Shown here: piece after piece, positions 54,701 through 64,000 of the stretch
How positions within the stretch are numbered: position 1 is the stretch's first letter
How the letters are laid out: every line of letters begins with the position of its first letter
DNA from: Corticium candelabrum
Taxonomy: Eukaryota > Porifera > Homoscleromorpha > Homosclerophorida > Plakinidae
NCBI RefSeq assembly: GCF_963422355.1
Contig: NC_085098.1
Coordinates: 2,141,132 to 2,205,131 of the forward strand
Length of the DNA: 64,000 nucleotides
Direction of reading: 5' to 3'
Made by a program: the position numbers and the translations under genes
The notes under the pieces: model-generated
What the model saw: only the letters and a program-made list of their open reading frames with translations
Databases searched by the model: none
Told to the model about the DNA's origin: nothing

Positions 54701-57456
54701 AGGGGGAGAGGGGAGGGGAGAGAGGGGAGGGGAGAGAGGGGAGGGGAGAGAGGGGAGGGGAGAGAGGGGAGGGGAGAGAGGGGAGGGGAGAGAGGGGAGG
54801 GGAGAGAGGGGAGGGAAGAGAGGGGAGGGGAAGAGAGGGGAGGGGAAGAGAGGGGAGGGGAAGAGAGGGGAGGGGAAGAGGGAGAAAGAGGGGAGGGAAG
54901 AGGGAGAAAGAGGGGAAGAGGGAGGGAAGAGAGAGGGAAGAGGGGAAGAAGACAGAAGAGGGGAAGAGGGGAAGAAGACAGAAGAGGGGAAGAGGAAGAG
55001 AGGAGGGAAAGGGAGGGGAGTAAGAGGGAGGGGAGTAAGAGGAAGGGGAGTAAGAAGGGGAGAAGGGAGGGGAGAAGGGAGGGGAGAAGGGAGGGGAGGG
55101 AGGAAAGAGGAACGAGGAAATGAGGAGAGGAGTTTCCTTGTGTCTGGCAAGTCAGTGACACCCATTACAAAGATCAGCGGGCAAGAAGATTGCACGCAGA
55201 GAAATGACTGCGGTTGCAGACAATCTAACGGAACACACAAGAAAGAGCAAGGAATCTCATTGCACCTGCAGCAGCAGTAATTGCTTCATGTGCAATCAAT
55301 AACTGCAGCCTTCCATACCTGACCCTTGCTGCAGCTGATAGAATGTGCTAGCACTCAAGGACCGTAAATCAATAAGTTTTAGTTAAGTGACGCTGACGTT
55401 GATGTTGAGTTAATGCTTTAAACCAGCCTGATACAGGTACAAGCAACATACCCAGCAAACAAATACTACGATGCTGTTGCAATATAAGGATGTGACAGTA
55501 CAGTATGATCAATTCTTCTAAACATTAATATCAATGCCACCTCTTCATTTCAATGACAAAGTACTTACCGTATAGCTGGTTATTTCTGCAATCATAACAT
55601 TTCTGCAAATTTTGCGAAGTAATCACAAAATGCACAAATAAAATTTGCACATATTTAGGCCTATCCTCGGAGTCCCCGGAAGTCACAGTTCCAACACATG
55701 TACATGTGTGTACCAGTAACTGCCTTCCTGGTTGGATGCAAAAATGTAATTTGCAGTAATTAAAACTTTTGTCTAAATTCTCAAATCGCAGTAATTTAAG
55801 ACTGCAGAAATAACCAGTTATACGATACATCATTGCATACATCTCATTGTACCTACCCAATCAAATGTCATGTGTGCCCTTATCCAAAAGTTAATCCAGC
55901 ATAATCTGTCTTGCTCTTACCTACATCTCCATATTCTAGATCTCTGTCAAAAGGAATTGGACTCTCGTGACCGCTATTAACACCATGTCCATTTTCTACT
56001 TCACTCTTTGACATCAGCTTGTATTTGCAATCAATAAGAAGGAGAAGAGACTTCGTACTGAAAAAGTAAACACAGTAAGACATCATCATCATCAACAACA
56101 CAAGCCAGTCACAGTATCCTACATTGCACAGATCATGCACAATTTTGTTACCACACATTCAGTGTTTTTCAAGAAAGCCAAAAAACAATAAACAAAAGCA
56201 ACAGCTGTAAATTAATGCTCCTTAACAGTACTGACAAACCAGCTGTGGAACTTCAGTCTATTGTGATGACACATGTATGTAGAAATGCCAAATAACCACT
56301 GCAGTACATTGTATTCTAAACTACTAGTGCCTCAACATAGAAAACAGGAACCTGCAATTTTATTAATTTAGTGATAATGAAAAAGCACAGACAAAGCCTT
56401 TAAGAAATAAATGCCGTCCTCGTTTAGACGCTGCAGTTGGAACTCTAGCTAATAATTAACCGCCGTGCTGTGACGTTAATCACAGAAATTCAGTAAACAT
56501 TTTACCATTTTCATTTCCACCAACATTTTAGTCGTTTCATTCCTGCAAATAGTCAAATACTGCAGAAATTCCCCACTAAAGTAAAGTTTGAAAGCAATCA
56601 TTACGTGACGTTGTGTGTAAAAATGATCACTAATCAACCTTCTCTCATTGTCTAGAAACTTACTTACCCTGTTGTTCTAAATTGGACAGCTCATATTGCC
56701 TCCTTCCAACTTTCAAGGTAGTTGTCACTGTCATTTTCACACATTAGCAGTCAATTAGCCAGTTAGTTGGACAAGGAACCCCCTAAAGGATGGTTAACTT
56801 ACACAACATATAGTAGGTATTGTAGACATGCTAATACCCTTCACTGTGAATCAATCATCTTGGTTTTATAGTCAGCAAGATAAAGCCTAGCTTTTTCGAT
56901 GCTTTTAAAGTGGAGTCAATGCAAATAACATGAAATGAATGACACACCATGCAACCACTCAAGTAAAACATTTGACTGCGCATCATTAGCCTTTATGCCA
57001 AGCTCCCTTGCCTTTAGGATGTGACCTCTCTAGCTAAATCACATGATCGAGTTTCAACTGATTGTGCACGTGTATCCAAAGTTATAAATTATGTCATTTC
57101 CTTCAGTATTTTTATATCACACACTCTACAGTACCTCAAGTATGAACAAACTAGTTGGTAAATTACAAACATAGGAACTGTCGCAATCGTGTCTGTCAAA
57201 CGTGCGTGAAATGCGCTAACACCGTTTCAGTAACAACCTGATTATAGCTATAAATGTCATAATAAGCGATCCCTCCATAACCCCAGCCTGAAAAACAAGA
57301 AAAGTACTGAACAAAGCTGCTACACAGCAGAACACCTAAAAGAGTCCCCACCTCCTTGAATGCAAATGGTAGACCCAACACACCTGCTCCAACAAATGAG
57401 ATAAAAATGTTGGCAAACACTTTAGCAGAACTTTGTGTTCCTCCTTCATCGTGCAT
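44874..57456 (-). CDS. amino acid transporter, AAAP/SLC36-like (plant AVT3-like)
   Basis: Proton-coupled-type amino acid transporter of the AAAP superfamily. Sixteen exons in consistent phase: 57352-57456, 57238-57287, 55921-56057, 51639-51704, 50171-50237, 50028-50147, 49881-49958, 49244-49313, 49113-49177, 48990-49056, 48868-48916, 47187-47246, 47038-47117, 45178-45329, 45063-45122, 44874-44946. They give 432 residues. TM1 holds ISFVGAGVLGLPFAFKEAG (about 20-37), the superfamily signature. Further landmarks are LLLLIDCKYKL, LEYGDVGFHALGSVGQFL, GFSCAYLIFISENVSNVL, NTWLLIMMIPLFFLCTLKHL, SIFADFANVFAYGI, SFGVCGYLSFGAETNSIITL, and PSFSDLMALVGATCC near the end. The last exon is the least conserved; its acceptor directly follows (TG)n. 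Substrate and membrane (plasma or lysosomal) are not determinable. Confidence 0.9.
44950..45026. repeat. (CA)n microsatellite touching a splice acceptor
   Basis: 77 bases of CA. On the gene strand it is (TG)n ending in TTAAG, just before the last exon of the transporter at 44946. Confidence 0.97.
45711..46173. mobile_element. MITE with CCAGGGTTCTAGCCAGG ends
   Basis: The ends CCAGGGTTCTAGCCAGG and CCTGGCTAGAACCCTGG are exact inverses of 17 bases; a second match GGCGTA/TACGCC follows inward. TAT flanks both sides, which fits a 3-base Harbinger-type duplication. It is 463 bases in a transporter intron. Confidence 0.75.
46298..46760. mobile_element. MITE, GGGGTCGTTCAAA family, copy 2
   Basis: The left end TAAGGGGTTGTTCAAAATTA and the right end TTTGGAAAGACCCCTAA are inverted. 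It aligns with 19782-20322 over most of its length but is shorter. Confidence 0.65.
46940..47002. repeat. (CA)n microsatellite near a splice donor
   Basis: About 63 bases of CA beginning 35 bases inside the intron after transporter exon 13 (ends 47038); (TG)n on the gene strand. Confidence 0.95.
47522..48021. mobile_element. MITE with an internal (CA)n tract
   Basis: TATTGTATACCGTGTTGTTG near the left and GCAACAATACAATA at the right form imperfect inverted ends; AGAAGCCGTGC / GGCTTTTAA-type blocks continue inward. A 67-base (CA)n tract (47782-47848) lies inside. It is about 500 bases in an intron. Confidence 0.55.
47782..47848. repeat. (CA)n microsatellite
   Basis: 67 bases of CA within an inverted-repeat element. 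Confidence 0.95.
48736..48772. repeat. (CT)n microsatellite
   Basis: About 37 bases of CT dinucleotide in a transporter intron. Confidence 0.93.
50806..51178. mobile_element. pogo-like MITE, CAGTAGAACCTCGC family, copy 2
   Basis: GTAGAACCTCGCTAAT starts it and TAGCGAGGTTCTACTGTA ends it. The interior is homologous to 44258-44595 in the same orientation, with small insertions. Confidence 0.78.
51201..51584. mobile_element. MITE with CTTTCAATGG ends
   Basis: CTTGCTTTCAATGGTATG at the left and CATGCCATTGAAAGCAAAG at the right are inverted. Partial similarity continues for about 40 bases (TATAAGTGAATTTTACCAGA against TCTGACAGAAAATCACATTATA). It is 384 bases. Confidence 0.65.
52858..53803. mobile_element. 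TIR element with GAACCTCCCTAAT ends
   Basis: TACTTGAACCTCCCTAATCTG and CAAATTAGGGAGGTTCGAGTGTA are inverted ends with TA. It spans about 946 bases; no transposase is recognised in the interior. Confidence 0.6.
53907..54565. mobile_element. fold-back DNA element with ~60-base arms
   Basis: TAGTCTCGCGTAGCCAGACT starts the left arm. The right arm reads GGGTCTGGCTATGCAAGGCTA. Between them TCTTTTCCCGTGTCATACTT, TAGGGTCTGGCGC and their inverse counterparts pair. It is 659 bases in an intron. Confidence 0.65.
54677..55132 (+). repeat. 450-base GA-rich polypurine tract with 14-base tandem unit
   Basis: Almost pure purine on the plus strand. Bases 54717-54830 repeat AGAGAGGGGAGGGG with a 14-base period, then 15-base and irregular variants follow. 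Only a few pyrimidines interrupt it (AGAAGACAGAAG units near 54950 and 54980). It lies in the long transporter intron between exons 3 and 4. Confidence 0.95.
55566..55827. mobile_element. MITE with TGGTTATTTCTGCA ends
   Basis: TACCGTATAGCTGGTTATTT and AAATAACCAGTTATACGATA are inverted. Similarity continues through CTGCA on both sides. It is 262 bases in an intron. Confidence 0.65.
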
Positions 57457-57944
57457 TGTTGACGAACGAAAAGCAACGATATCAACTACTACTGTAGTAA
57501 GCGACCTTCATTATCTAACGCGAGTTAGGCTACGACCTCGTGGCATCATGCTGGCGGTGAAAAGAAAATGCAAGAAACCTAGGCGTGCAATAAATCAGCA
57601 AGTGAAGAGCCTCCATCAGTTGGAGACATCGCACTAAACATAAGGTCGTAAAGATGCTTCACGTATGACATCCAACCCTTTCCCAGCTGGAATACCACAT
57701 CTAGAGCCTTAGCTTACTTACACATGCCACAGCCGTGCAATAGTTCGCGTTTCACTTTGAAGCTTAGTGTGAGATGACACTTTTCATTGACCTAGTAGGT
57801 TATTTACAAAGGCGTTTATATACTGCAGGGTAGACAAAATTTGTACTGAACGGCAAACACGTATAGGAAGATAAATAGATTCCCTAGTGATTATTCTTGT
57901 TGTTAAGACAAAATGTCTTGTCTCAACAACAAGAGCAAGAGCAT
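57457..57944. other. intergenic spacer between two same-strand genes
   Basis: Between the stop of the unrecognised 174-residue gene (57945) and the transporter start (57456). It should hold the transporter promoter. No distinct motif was identified. Confidence 0.5.
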
Positions 57945-60900
57945 CTATAACTCAAGCCACTGAGTCTTCTTTGTTCTCTCAAGGAAATCATTTACCTACA
58001 GACACAGCAAATTAGAAAATGCCAACACTCTGAAAGGTGATGTGATAAAGCAACCTGTTGTTCTAGTTCATCATCAGGTACAACCTTCTCCTCAGCCATG
58101 AAAGACCACAGAATACGTACACCAGGCCTGCAGAGACAGTATTACAGCATACATGTCTGTTCCACGTTGCTTCTACCTTTTATGGCATAATTTATGGCAT
58201 AAATCTATTTCAACTAAGAAACATTGTACACATTGGTTATGTCTCAGTTATCATAAACCATATTACCAAATCTCTCTGTGAAACTAAAGGAAAAAGTTCA
58301 GATTATTTGCCTCATTGTCTGGAATGTCTAAAAGAACTAAAAATTCAGTCTGCGGGAAAGAAAGATTACAAAGTAGCTTCTAAACATACGTTCCAACATT
58401 CAGCTTACTGAAATAAGCCTCAATATTCAATAAAGATGCTTGCCTTATCTCCTACCAGTTAGTTAGGTTATAATAATGTCATCATCCAATAGAACATTGA
58501 TTAAGCCCACATAAGCTACTAAAATGCACTAGGAAGACATTAAAGCATTCTTAAAGGTGCAGGGTCACGCTCAGACATGCACACTGCATCCCTTTGAAAA
58601 GGGTGCACTTTTTCAAACACTCAGCAACCGCAAGGACTTAGACGCTCTAATTTGCACTGAAGGCAAAGCTGACTAAAGTCTCTCTATAGCCTGAATTGGA
58701 ATGATCAAGACGTTGCAGTATGAGGTTGCGTTAGACCGTGACTCTGATAGCTAAATTCTAGGTTTTTTAGATGTAAGTATCCAAATTTTTCTTCTAAAAC
58801 CTCAAACTGAGAATGCTACCCTGCAGTTTCGGTAAAATTCAACAAGCACCCTCGTACTTCGAGCCAGATCGGAGTTCCTTACGCTCTGCACGTGACCAGA
58901 ATGCACACATCATGTTTCCGTATGTTGCATCTGCCGTAGCCACATCTTTACCTCAGAGTAACCAAACGCACTCAGTTCACATTGAGCACCTAAAATTTGT
59001 ATTGTTTAAAGCTTACACAGCTGCTGTGCCTGTCAATCGACTCCTAAATAGCCAGTTTTGCAGTAGTTTCGTCTAGTGACCTTTGCACATGCGCAACATC
59101 CGAACAGCATTTGAAGGGCTTACTGGCGATCGAAACTGTGCATGTATTACGTACAATAGCTACGGTGCAAAAGCTACCTCAGTTGAGATTGGCTCAAGTG
59201 CGCATGTCCGACGGTGACCCTGCACCTTTAACATTACAGTAGACCCTCCGATATCCAACCCTCACACATCCGACCCCTCGCATATCCAACCTTTTTTGCA
59301 AAACGAATATGATGTCACAAACCCAGTTTGTGCAAGGGCAGTGACAACGTGCAGTGATGGAGACGTTAAGACCATGTACATACTAGCACTTAAAAAAGTG
59401 GACTGGAACACCAAGGTTGAACGCTTCACTTATCCGTTCATTTCACTTGTCCCACCCCTATTCCTCCATGGCTTGTCCAAAAGGGGTCAGATATGCTATG
59501 ATGTAGAGAAGCACTTTGACTCGCTTCCTTGTGGTTGTTACTTAGCAATGGCATGCATGTCTATTCTTTGACAAATCTTGCACGTTAGGAACTGTCTCAA
59601 TCAAACACTGCATTCAGACCAACCCGCATATACAGTGGCCTATGCAGATAGTTTACCAGGCTTCTCTAAAATAAAGCATTTTTGCAAAATCAAGCCAATG
59701 TAATATTAAACACTTCCTCGTATGATGACTTCAAGCCTGTCACAATCTATGCTGTAAATCAAGAGCTCTAGCAACCAGGTGAGTCAAACAGTATGCTGAG
59801 ACAGAACGACAGACAGACACACATACACACAGAGAAGCACAGCACATGTATCTCACCTGTCGTCATATTTCATTAGACACTGAAATGCTTCCTTGTAAAA
59901 GGAAAGATCTGGTGTCCGTGGAGGTTTAGCATAATACATCTCTTGTACCTGACACAACATACAGCCATGTTAGATCACACACACAAACACTCACGCTCTC
60001 TCATAATGTTTCTCACCCTTCGTAAAATGTCTTCTCTCTCTTCTTTTTCTTTCAAATCTATTACTCTTTGTTCTTCTGTCTCATCATTTAACCAGCGCAG
60101 CAGCCACGGCTTGCGATGCCCATCACTAGATTCACTACCTTCTGCTGACATGTGACGTTGTGAAACCTCAATGCCCATCATTCTTAAAATACCATTGCCT
60201 ATATCAGCAAACATAAAAAGTAATCAACTCCATAGCCACAATCATGAATGTGTGATGAGCAATAATATGTACATCACTACTCAGTACTGTATACAACTGC
60301 AAAGCATCTGTTGCTCAAGTCATATTAAATAAACAAATTCATCAAACAAATAGCCATTGCAACTTTCATAAATCTCCCTTCCTTGCACCAATGAGACGAG
60401 TGAAACTTATCAGAATCATCTAAGTCGTTTCTAATTAAAGCGTTAAAAGCCACAACAAGACGAATTGAAACACTATTATTGTCAAAACCTAGCAAATTAG
60501 TTAAACTCCATTCTTACCGTCTACCTGGTACTAAAATTAATATGTGGATTTGTCTAACTGCAATCACGTGACACTGATCTTTAGACCCGCCTTCCGCAAA
60601 AAGACACACGCACCTCATCTACTCGTCTGCGTACGCGAAGACGGGCGACCAAATGTTCACATAAAATACCTGAAATTGTAGGCAGGTGGCAAGTAAAGCA
60701 AAACGATGTCTCTTTACGTACATCGCCACAACGTTTCCCGGATAAATTACAATTCTTCAACGAACGTAAAACGATACAAAACCTGCTTATACGGCATAGT
60801 AATAAATATATACTTCCAATATTTCTTTAATTTTTAAGTAAAAATTGTCGCTAGACATCACAAACTGGTTGCAGCTGCCAGTGGCCATACCAGACACAAA

Positions 60901-61040
60901 CCAATACTCATACCACTTAAACGACGCCTTGGTATCTTTCTCAGACAACTTGATAACAAGCAACTGCTTTGTCGGGCGGAAAAAACGAGAACCGAGGCCA
61001 TCAGAGATGCCATGTGACACGCAAGCGCACGACAAACCAT
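57945..61040 (-). CDS. unrecognised 174-residue protein with mitochondrial-type N-terminus
   Basis: Five exons in phase: 60914-61040, 60017-60198, 59857-59948, 58055-58127, 57945-57995. The first exon encodes a hydrophobic, serine/arginine-rich, acid-free leader (SSCLLSSCLRKIPRRRLS at residues 25-42), which looks like a mitochondrial presequence. The mature part begins GNGILRMMGIE. It has KPWLLRWLNDETEEQR, a charged helix (DLKEKEEREDILRR), then YYAKPPRTPDLSFYKEAFQC and GVRILWSFMAEEKVVPDDEL, and ends TKKTQWLEL. Composition and exon coherence indicate a real conserved protein. The paired-helix look of the last 60 residues recalls PPR-like or small assembly-factor proteins, but I cannot name the family. 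The alternative reading of the first exon (from 61035 in another frame) is also open; the presequence frame is preferred because only it splices in phase. Confidence 0.65.
58551..59231. mobile_element. MITE with TTAA target-site duplication
   Basis: TTAAAGGTGCAGGGTCAC at the left and GTGACCCTGCACCTTTAA at the right. The TTAA at each outer end fits a piggyBac- or Kolobok-type duplication. It is 681 bases in an intron of the unrecognised gene. Confidence 0.7.
59235..59500. mobile_element. pogo-like MITE, CAGTAGACCCT family, truncated copy 2
   Basis: TACAGTAGACCCTCCGATAT begins four bases past the previous element. CCTATTCCTCCATGGCTTGT near 59457 matches, in reverse, the interior of the copy at 29783-30177. 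The far inverted end is missing. Confidence 0.5.
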
Positions 61041-61285
61041 CAAACTAGCCCGGATAAGCTAATCCGATGCGCAGAGCATCCAAGCTCCGCACTTGTGACA
61101 GCAATAATCTTCAAATTTGTATTTACTGATATTAACCCATGTATGCATAAGCCTACGTAGTCTGCAACGAGCAGACGTATATCGAAATACATGCCATTTT
61201 GTCAATCAATATAATACTGCAACACTCAAATTTGACTATCTTGTTACATCTCATACGTCTGTATGTTCAAACAGTGTGTGGTGAA

Positions 61286-61521
61286 CTACAGAGGGTAGGG
61301 TTGATGTAAAAGTCTGTTTTTGTCTGTCAGTGGTGGAACATGAAGATCTGTAGGATCAATGTGGTGATGACCTGGAACAGAGCCAAAACGACTCTGAAAC
61401 GTGATGCCATATCCTGATGTTCGTTCTAGTTGAGTGAGAACAAGTGAAATCTGCCTGCAAATAACACAGAATAAATGATCGATCTTAATATATAACCATA
61501 TGCAATACTGTTAGGCAATAG

Positions 61522-61607
<86 letters not shown>

Positions 61608-64000
61608 TATTTAAACTTGTCAAACAGGTTCAGTGTTGCATGTATATAGCTAACTCGACCTCTGATAAAAATGTAGAAATCCTCAATTTTGATTCCCTTT
61701 CTACTGTAGGAGAAGCGTACGTGTTTGGGCAACAACTGCAGTAAACTTGTGCAAACAACCAATACATGCAGTCTTATAATACACTGTATACACAGCATCA
61801 ATGGATTACAAATCACTTGATTTCTAACTTATACAAGTATGAATTGCAACAAACAGACAGCCAAAAGAAACTGAGCTAGCTAGAAGATCAAAACAAATCA
61901 TGTGACTATTATATACAGCTAGACAAAACAAGAAAGCTGTGCCAGCTCAGGCTAACAGAGCAGTCTGAGTTGTGAGGCAGCTCTGACAAATGCACTGCAA
62001 ACTTAAATGCCTACAGAAGGGTCTACATTAGGACACACAGTATATAATCTAACAAACACCAGTATGTTGTCTTTCAATAAACATAACCAGATCCTGTAGT
62101 TCTAACATATTTTGTCTACCGCTTGATACAAGGATTACTTGCACAAAAAGTGACAACAATAGGACTGCATTGAGCATGTAGTGGTATTCAATTTGATTAG
62201 CAATATGCTCAAAACGCTGTAAAAACTTCTTTCCACATGACTGCTTTAGTTGGACTGATGTAGTTTGTAGTCAATAGATAACGACATAACTACTACCAAA
62301 CAAGTTGATCGAGTAAAACTTAGAAGCACATACAGTGAAACTCCTCGTGCTTCATACATGTGTGTGTTAAACTTTAGAACTTCATATATGTGTGGACACA
62401 TGAAACAACTATAATGTAATATGCTCAACCAGATTAGTTCATTAAAGTTTATTATTGCAAGTATGGAAAGTAAACCCCTCTCTAGATGCTCTTAGACCAT
62501 GGCTATCTACACCGATAACAGAGTAGCTACTGTCATATGAAAAGATGATTTAACTTAATCAGTCTACAAATCATAATTCAGCACTTCATTTACCTGTGCA
62601 AAGCAGGAATATAGTCAACTGTGTCCATTTCCAAACGTGTGCACACCATGTTCATACTGCCAGAACAAGAACACTCCAACTTGAATGTAATCGTATGATT
62701 TCTATTCTCCACACCAACAACTAGCCCACAGATGTTTACCATCAATGTATAAACAGTAACTCCACGATATGGCTACACAGCAACAAATAACAGTTTGAAT
62801 AGCTTTCATTTGAACACTTTTGTTTTTGCTTGGTAACTACGCAACTTACCAAATAAAACTGATACTACTGAGAAAAGCATAAACAATTGCAACCTAATAG
62901 ACTGAAGTGCAGTAATTATACTGATAATATAATCATCAAACGTAAGCATATGCAAGAGTATGCACACATTGCACATATGTCCACTAACTATTGTCTCATT
63001 TCTATTACATTCAATTACAATTTGTGTAAGAATTTTTTCAAATGTTCATAGTGAGTGTGTACAGACAATCGTGTCTACAACAAAGCCCATGACACCTAAC
63101 TAGAATTGAATATCTTCAGTAGCTAGATGACAAAAGTGATGTATGTCTAGACGGGAAGACAGGAAGTCATCCAATGTAAAAAAATTGAACATGTCTCGTT
63201 GCACTGTTGCTACTGGTACCAATTTCTACAAGTCGTTGACAGTTGACTCAATCCCAACTCTGTTCCCCAGTCATGCAGTCATTCAAGAAAAGGATGGTAA
63301 AATTATTAAATATAAAGCAGCCTCTGTATTCGTTTATCATGCATGTAGCTATGTCATAGTATAATACTCACTTGTCTGTCAATTGTAAAATGACATTTCA
63401 TATGTCGAGCAACATTGTTATACTATCATTGACTGTCAATTGTAGTCCAAAATCTTTTTTAGCTAGCTGATACAGTTTCAGGTAACAACCCATTGTCTAG
63501 TCCCTGATTTTACAACATGTAATACCTCTGTCCTTTTGCCTGACATTTTCAGTATGTGATAGAGGGTATCAGCTAAGATGGGAGATGCAGCAATGCTTGA
63601 GTCTGCCAAAACTGGTCGAGCACTGTAGAGTGTCAACACGCAGCTACGACCTTCATTCATGCCATTCCATCCTCCACCATCATCTGCAGCTACTACAGTT
63701 GCTGCATGTGGTGCAAAGATAGCCTGGTTTGATATGTGGTTGAAAGCCATTGGCACAACCATGTAAAAGCCAACTTTCAAAAAGGTAGTTACAGACACAC
63801 AGTTTTTCACAGATCTCTTGCTGTGAGTCATAGCTGATGTTGGTCGCTGGCCCATTCCAGGGACAGCAAGAATTGCAATCCAAAGATCCACAAGTGTTGC
63901 TTTGTGTCCTTGTCCTCGCATCTTCTCTTGAAATAAACAAAGTTCTATCTCTGTGTCATGTAGAACTGTCAAGTACACAATGTGTGTAGGGCCATCTGTT
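61286..64000 (-). CDS. CAPN15: calpain-15-like protease, C-terminal part
   Basis: Three 3' exons, 63526-64000 (continues beyond the window), 62594-62772 and 61286-61454 (stop TAG 61286-61288), join in phase. They encode the C-terminal SOLH region, the part of calpain-15 outside the protease core. Recognisable blocks are HSKRSVKNCVSVTTFL followed by YMVVPMAFNHI, RSCVLTLYSARPV, SPILADTLYHIL, ICGLVVGVENRNH, CSCSGSMNMVCTR, YIPALHRQISLVLTQLE and GYGITFQSRFG. The terminal stretch includes VPPLTDK and ends HQPYPL, as in vertebrate CAPN15 (which from memory ends ...LHGPRPL). Catalytic Cys, His and Asn and the N-terminal zinc fingers would lie beyond base 64000, so activity cannot be judged. Confidence 0.82.
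61523..61605 (+). repeat. (TG)n microsatellite
   Basis: About 83 bases of TG in the last intron of the calpain-15-like gene, 69 bases upstream of the final exon in gene orientation. Confidence 0.96.

Noticed and set aside
54581-55240. A 219-codon proline/serine/leucine-rich frame on the minus strand
   Set aside because: It is only the translation of the GA-rich tandem repeat, open in several frames because purine-only DNA lacks most stop codons.
60787-61035. An 82-codon alternative first exon for the 174-residue gene
   Set aside because: It does not splice in phase to the next exon, while the overlapping frame from 61040 does and gives a presequence.

Overview
The window looks like nuclear DNA of an invertebrate animal. 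Genes are split by many GT-AG introns (most of tens to several hundred bases, a few of kilobases). The recognisable proteins are animal ones: SAP30, PI3-kinase p85, RRP15, CLC-3/4/5, YIPF5 and calpain-15. Non-coding DNA is AT-rich and full of (CA)n/(TG)n microsatellites, tRNA-derived SINEs and small inverted-repeat DNA transposons. An early-branching metazoan such as a sponge is my best guess, but nothing seen here proves the phylum.

Layout. 1-505 (+): 3' end of a SAP30/SAP30L-type co-repressor gene. 506-9475: about 9 kb with no gene I can support. 9476-11395 (-): intronless PI3-kinase regulatory subunit with an SH3 domain and two SH2 domains but no RhoGAP/BH domain. 88 bases away, head to head, is an intronless RRP15 gene (11484-12098, +). 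13654-27793 (-): nine-exon gene for a secreted 564-residue protein with two DUF5648-like repeats and a large carbohydrate-enzyme-like C-terminal region; its 6.9-kb intron holds tandem relics of a non-LTR retrotransposon. 27965-41459 (-): 18-exon CLC-3/4/5 chloride/proton exchanger gene whose first intron holds a dead hAT transposon. 41650-43443 (+): YIPF5, divergent from the CLC gene across a 190-base promoter with four NRF1-like motifs. 44874-57456 (-): 16-exon amino acid transporter of the AAAP/SLC36 type. 57945-61040 (-): five-exon gene for an unrecognised 174-residue protein with a mitochondrial-type N-terminus. 61286-64000 (-): 3' end of a calpain-15 gene.

The exon chains were built by hand by matching splice sites and reading phase. 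Each complete chain gives one open frame with its stop at the end (564, 853, 247, 432 and 174 residues), which supports the models. The genes belong to general cell housekeeping: transcription repression, PI3K signalling, ribosome assembly, endosomal ion exchange, Golgi traffic, amino acid transport and proteolysis. They do not form a pathway. The most unusual items are the secreted DUF5648-type gene, the streamlined intronless p85, and (TG)n tracts set directly against splice sites.
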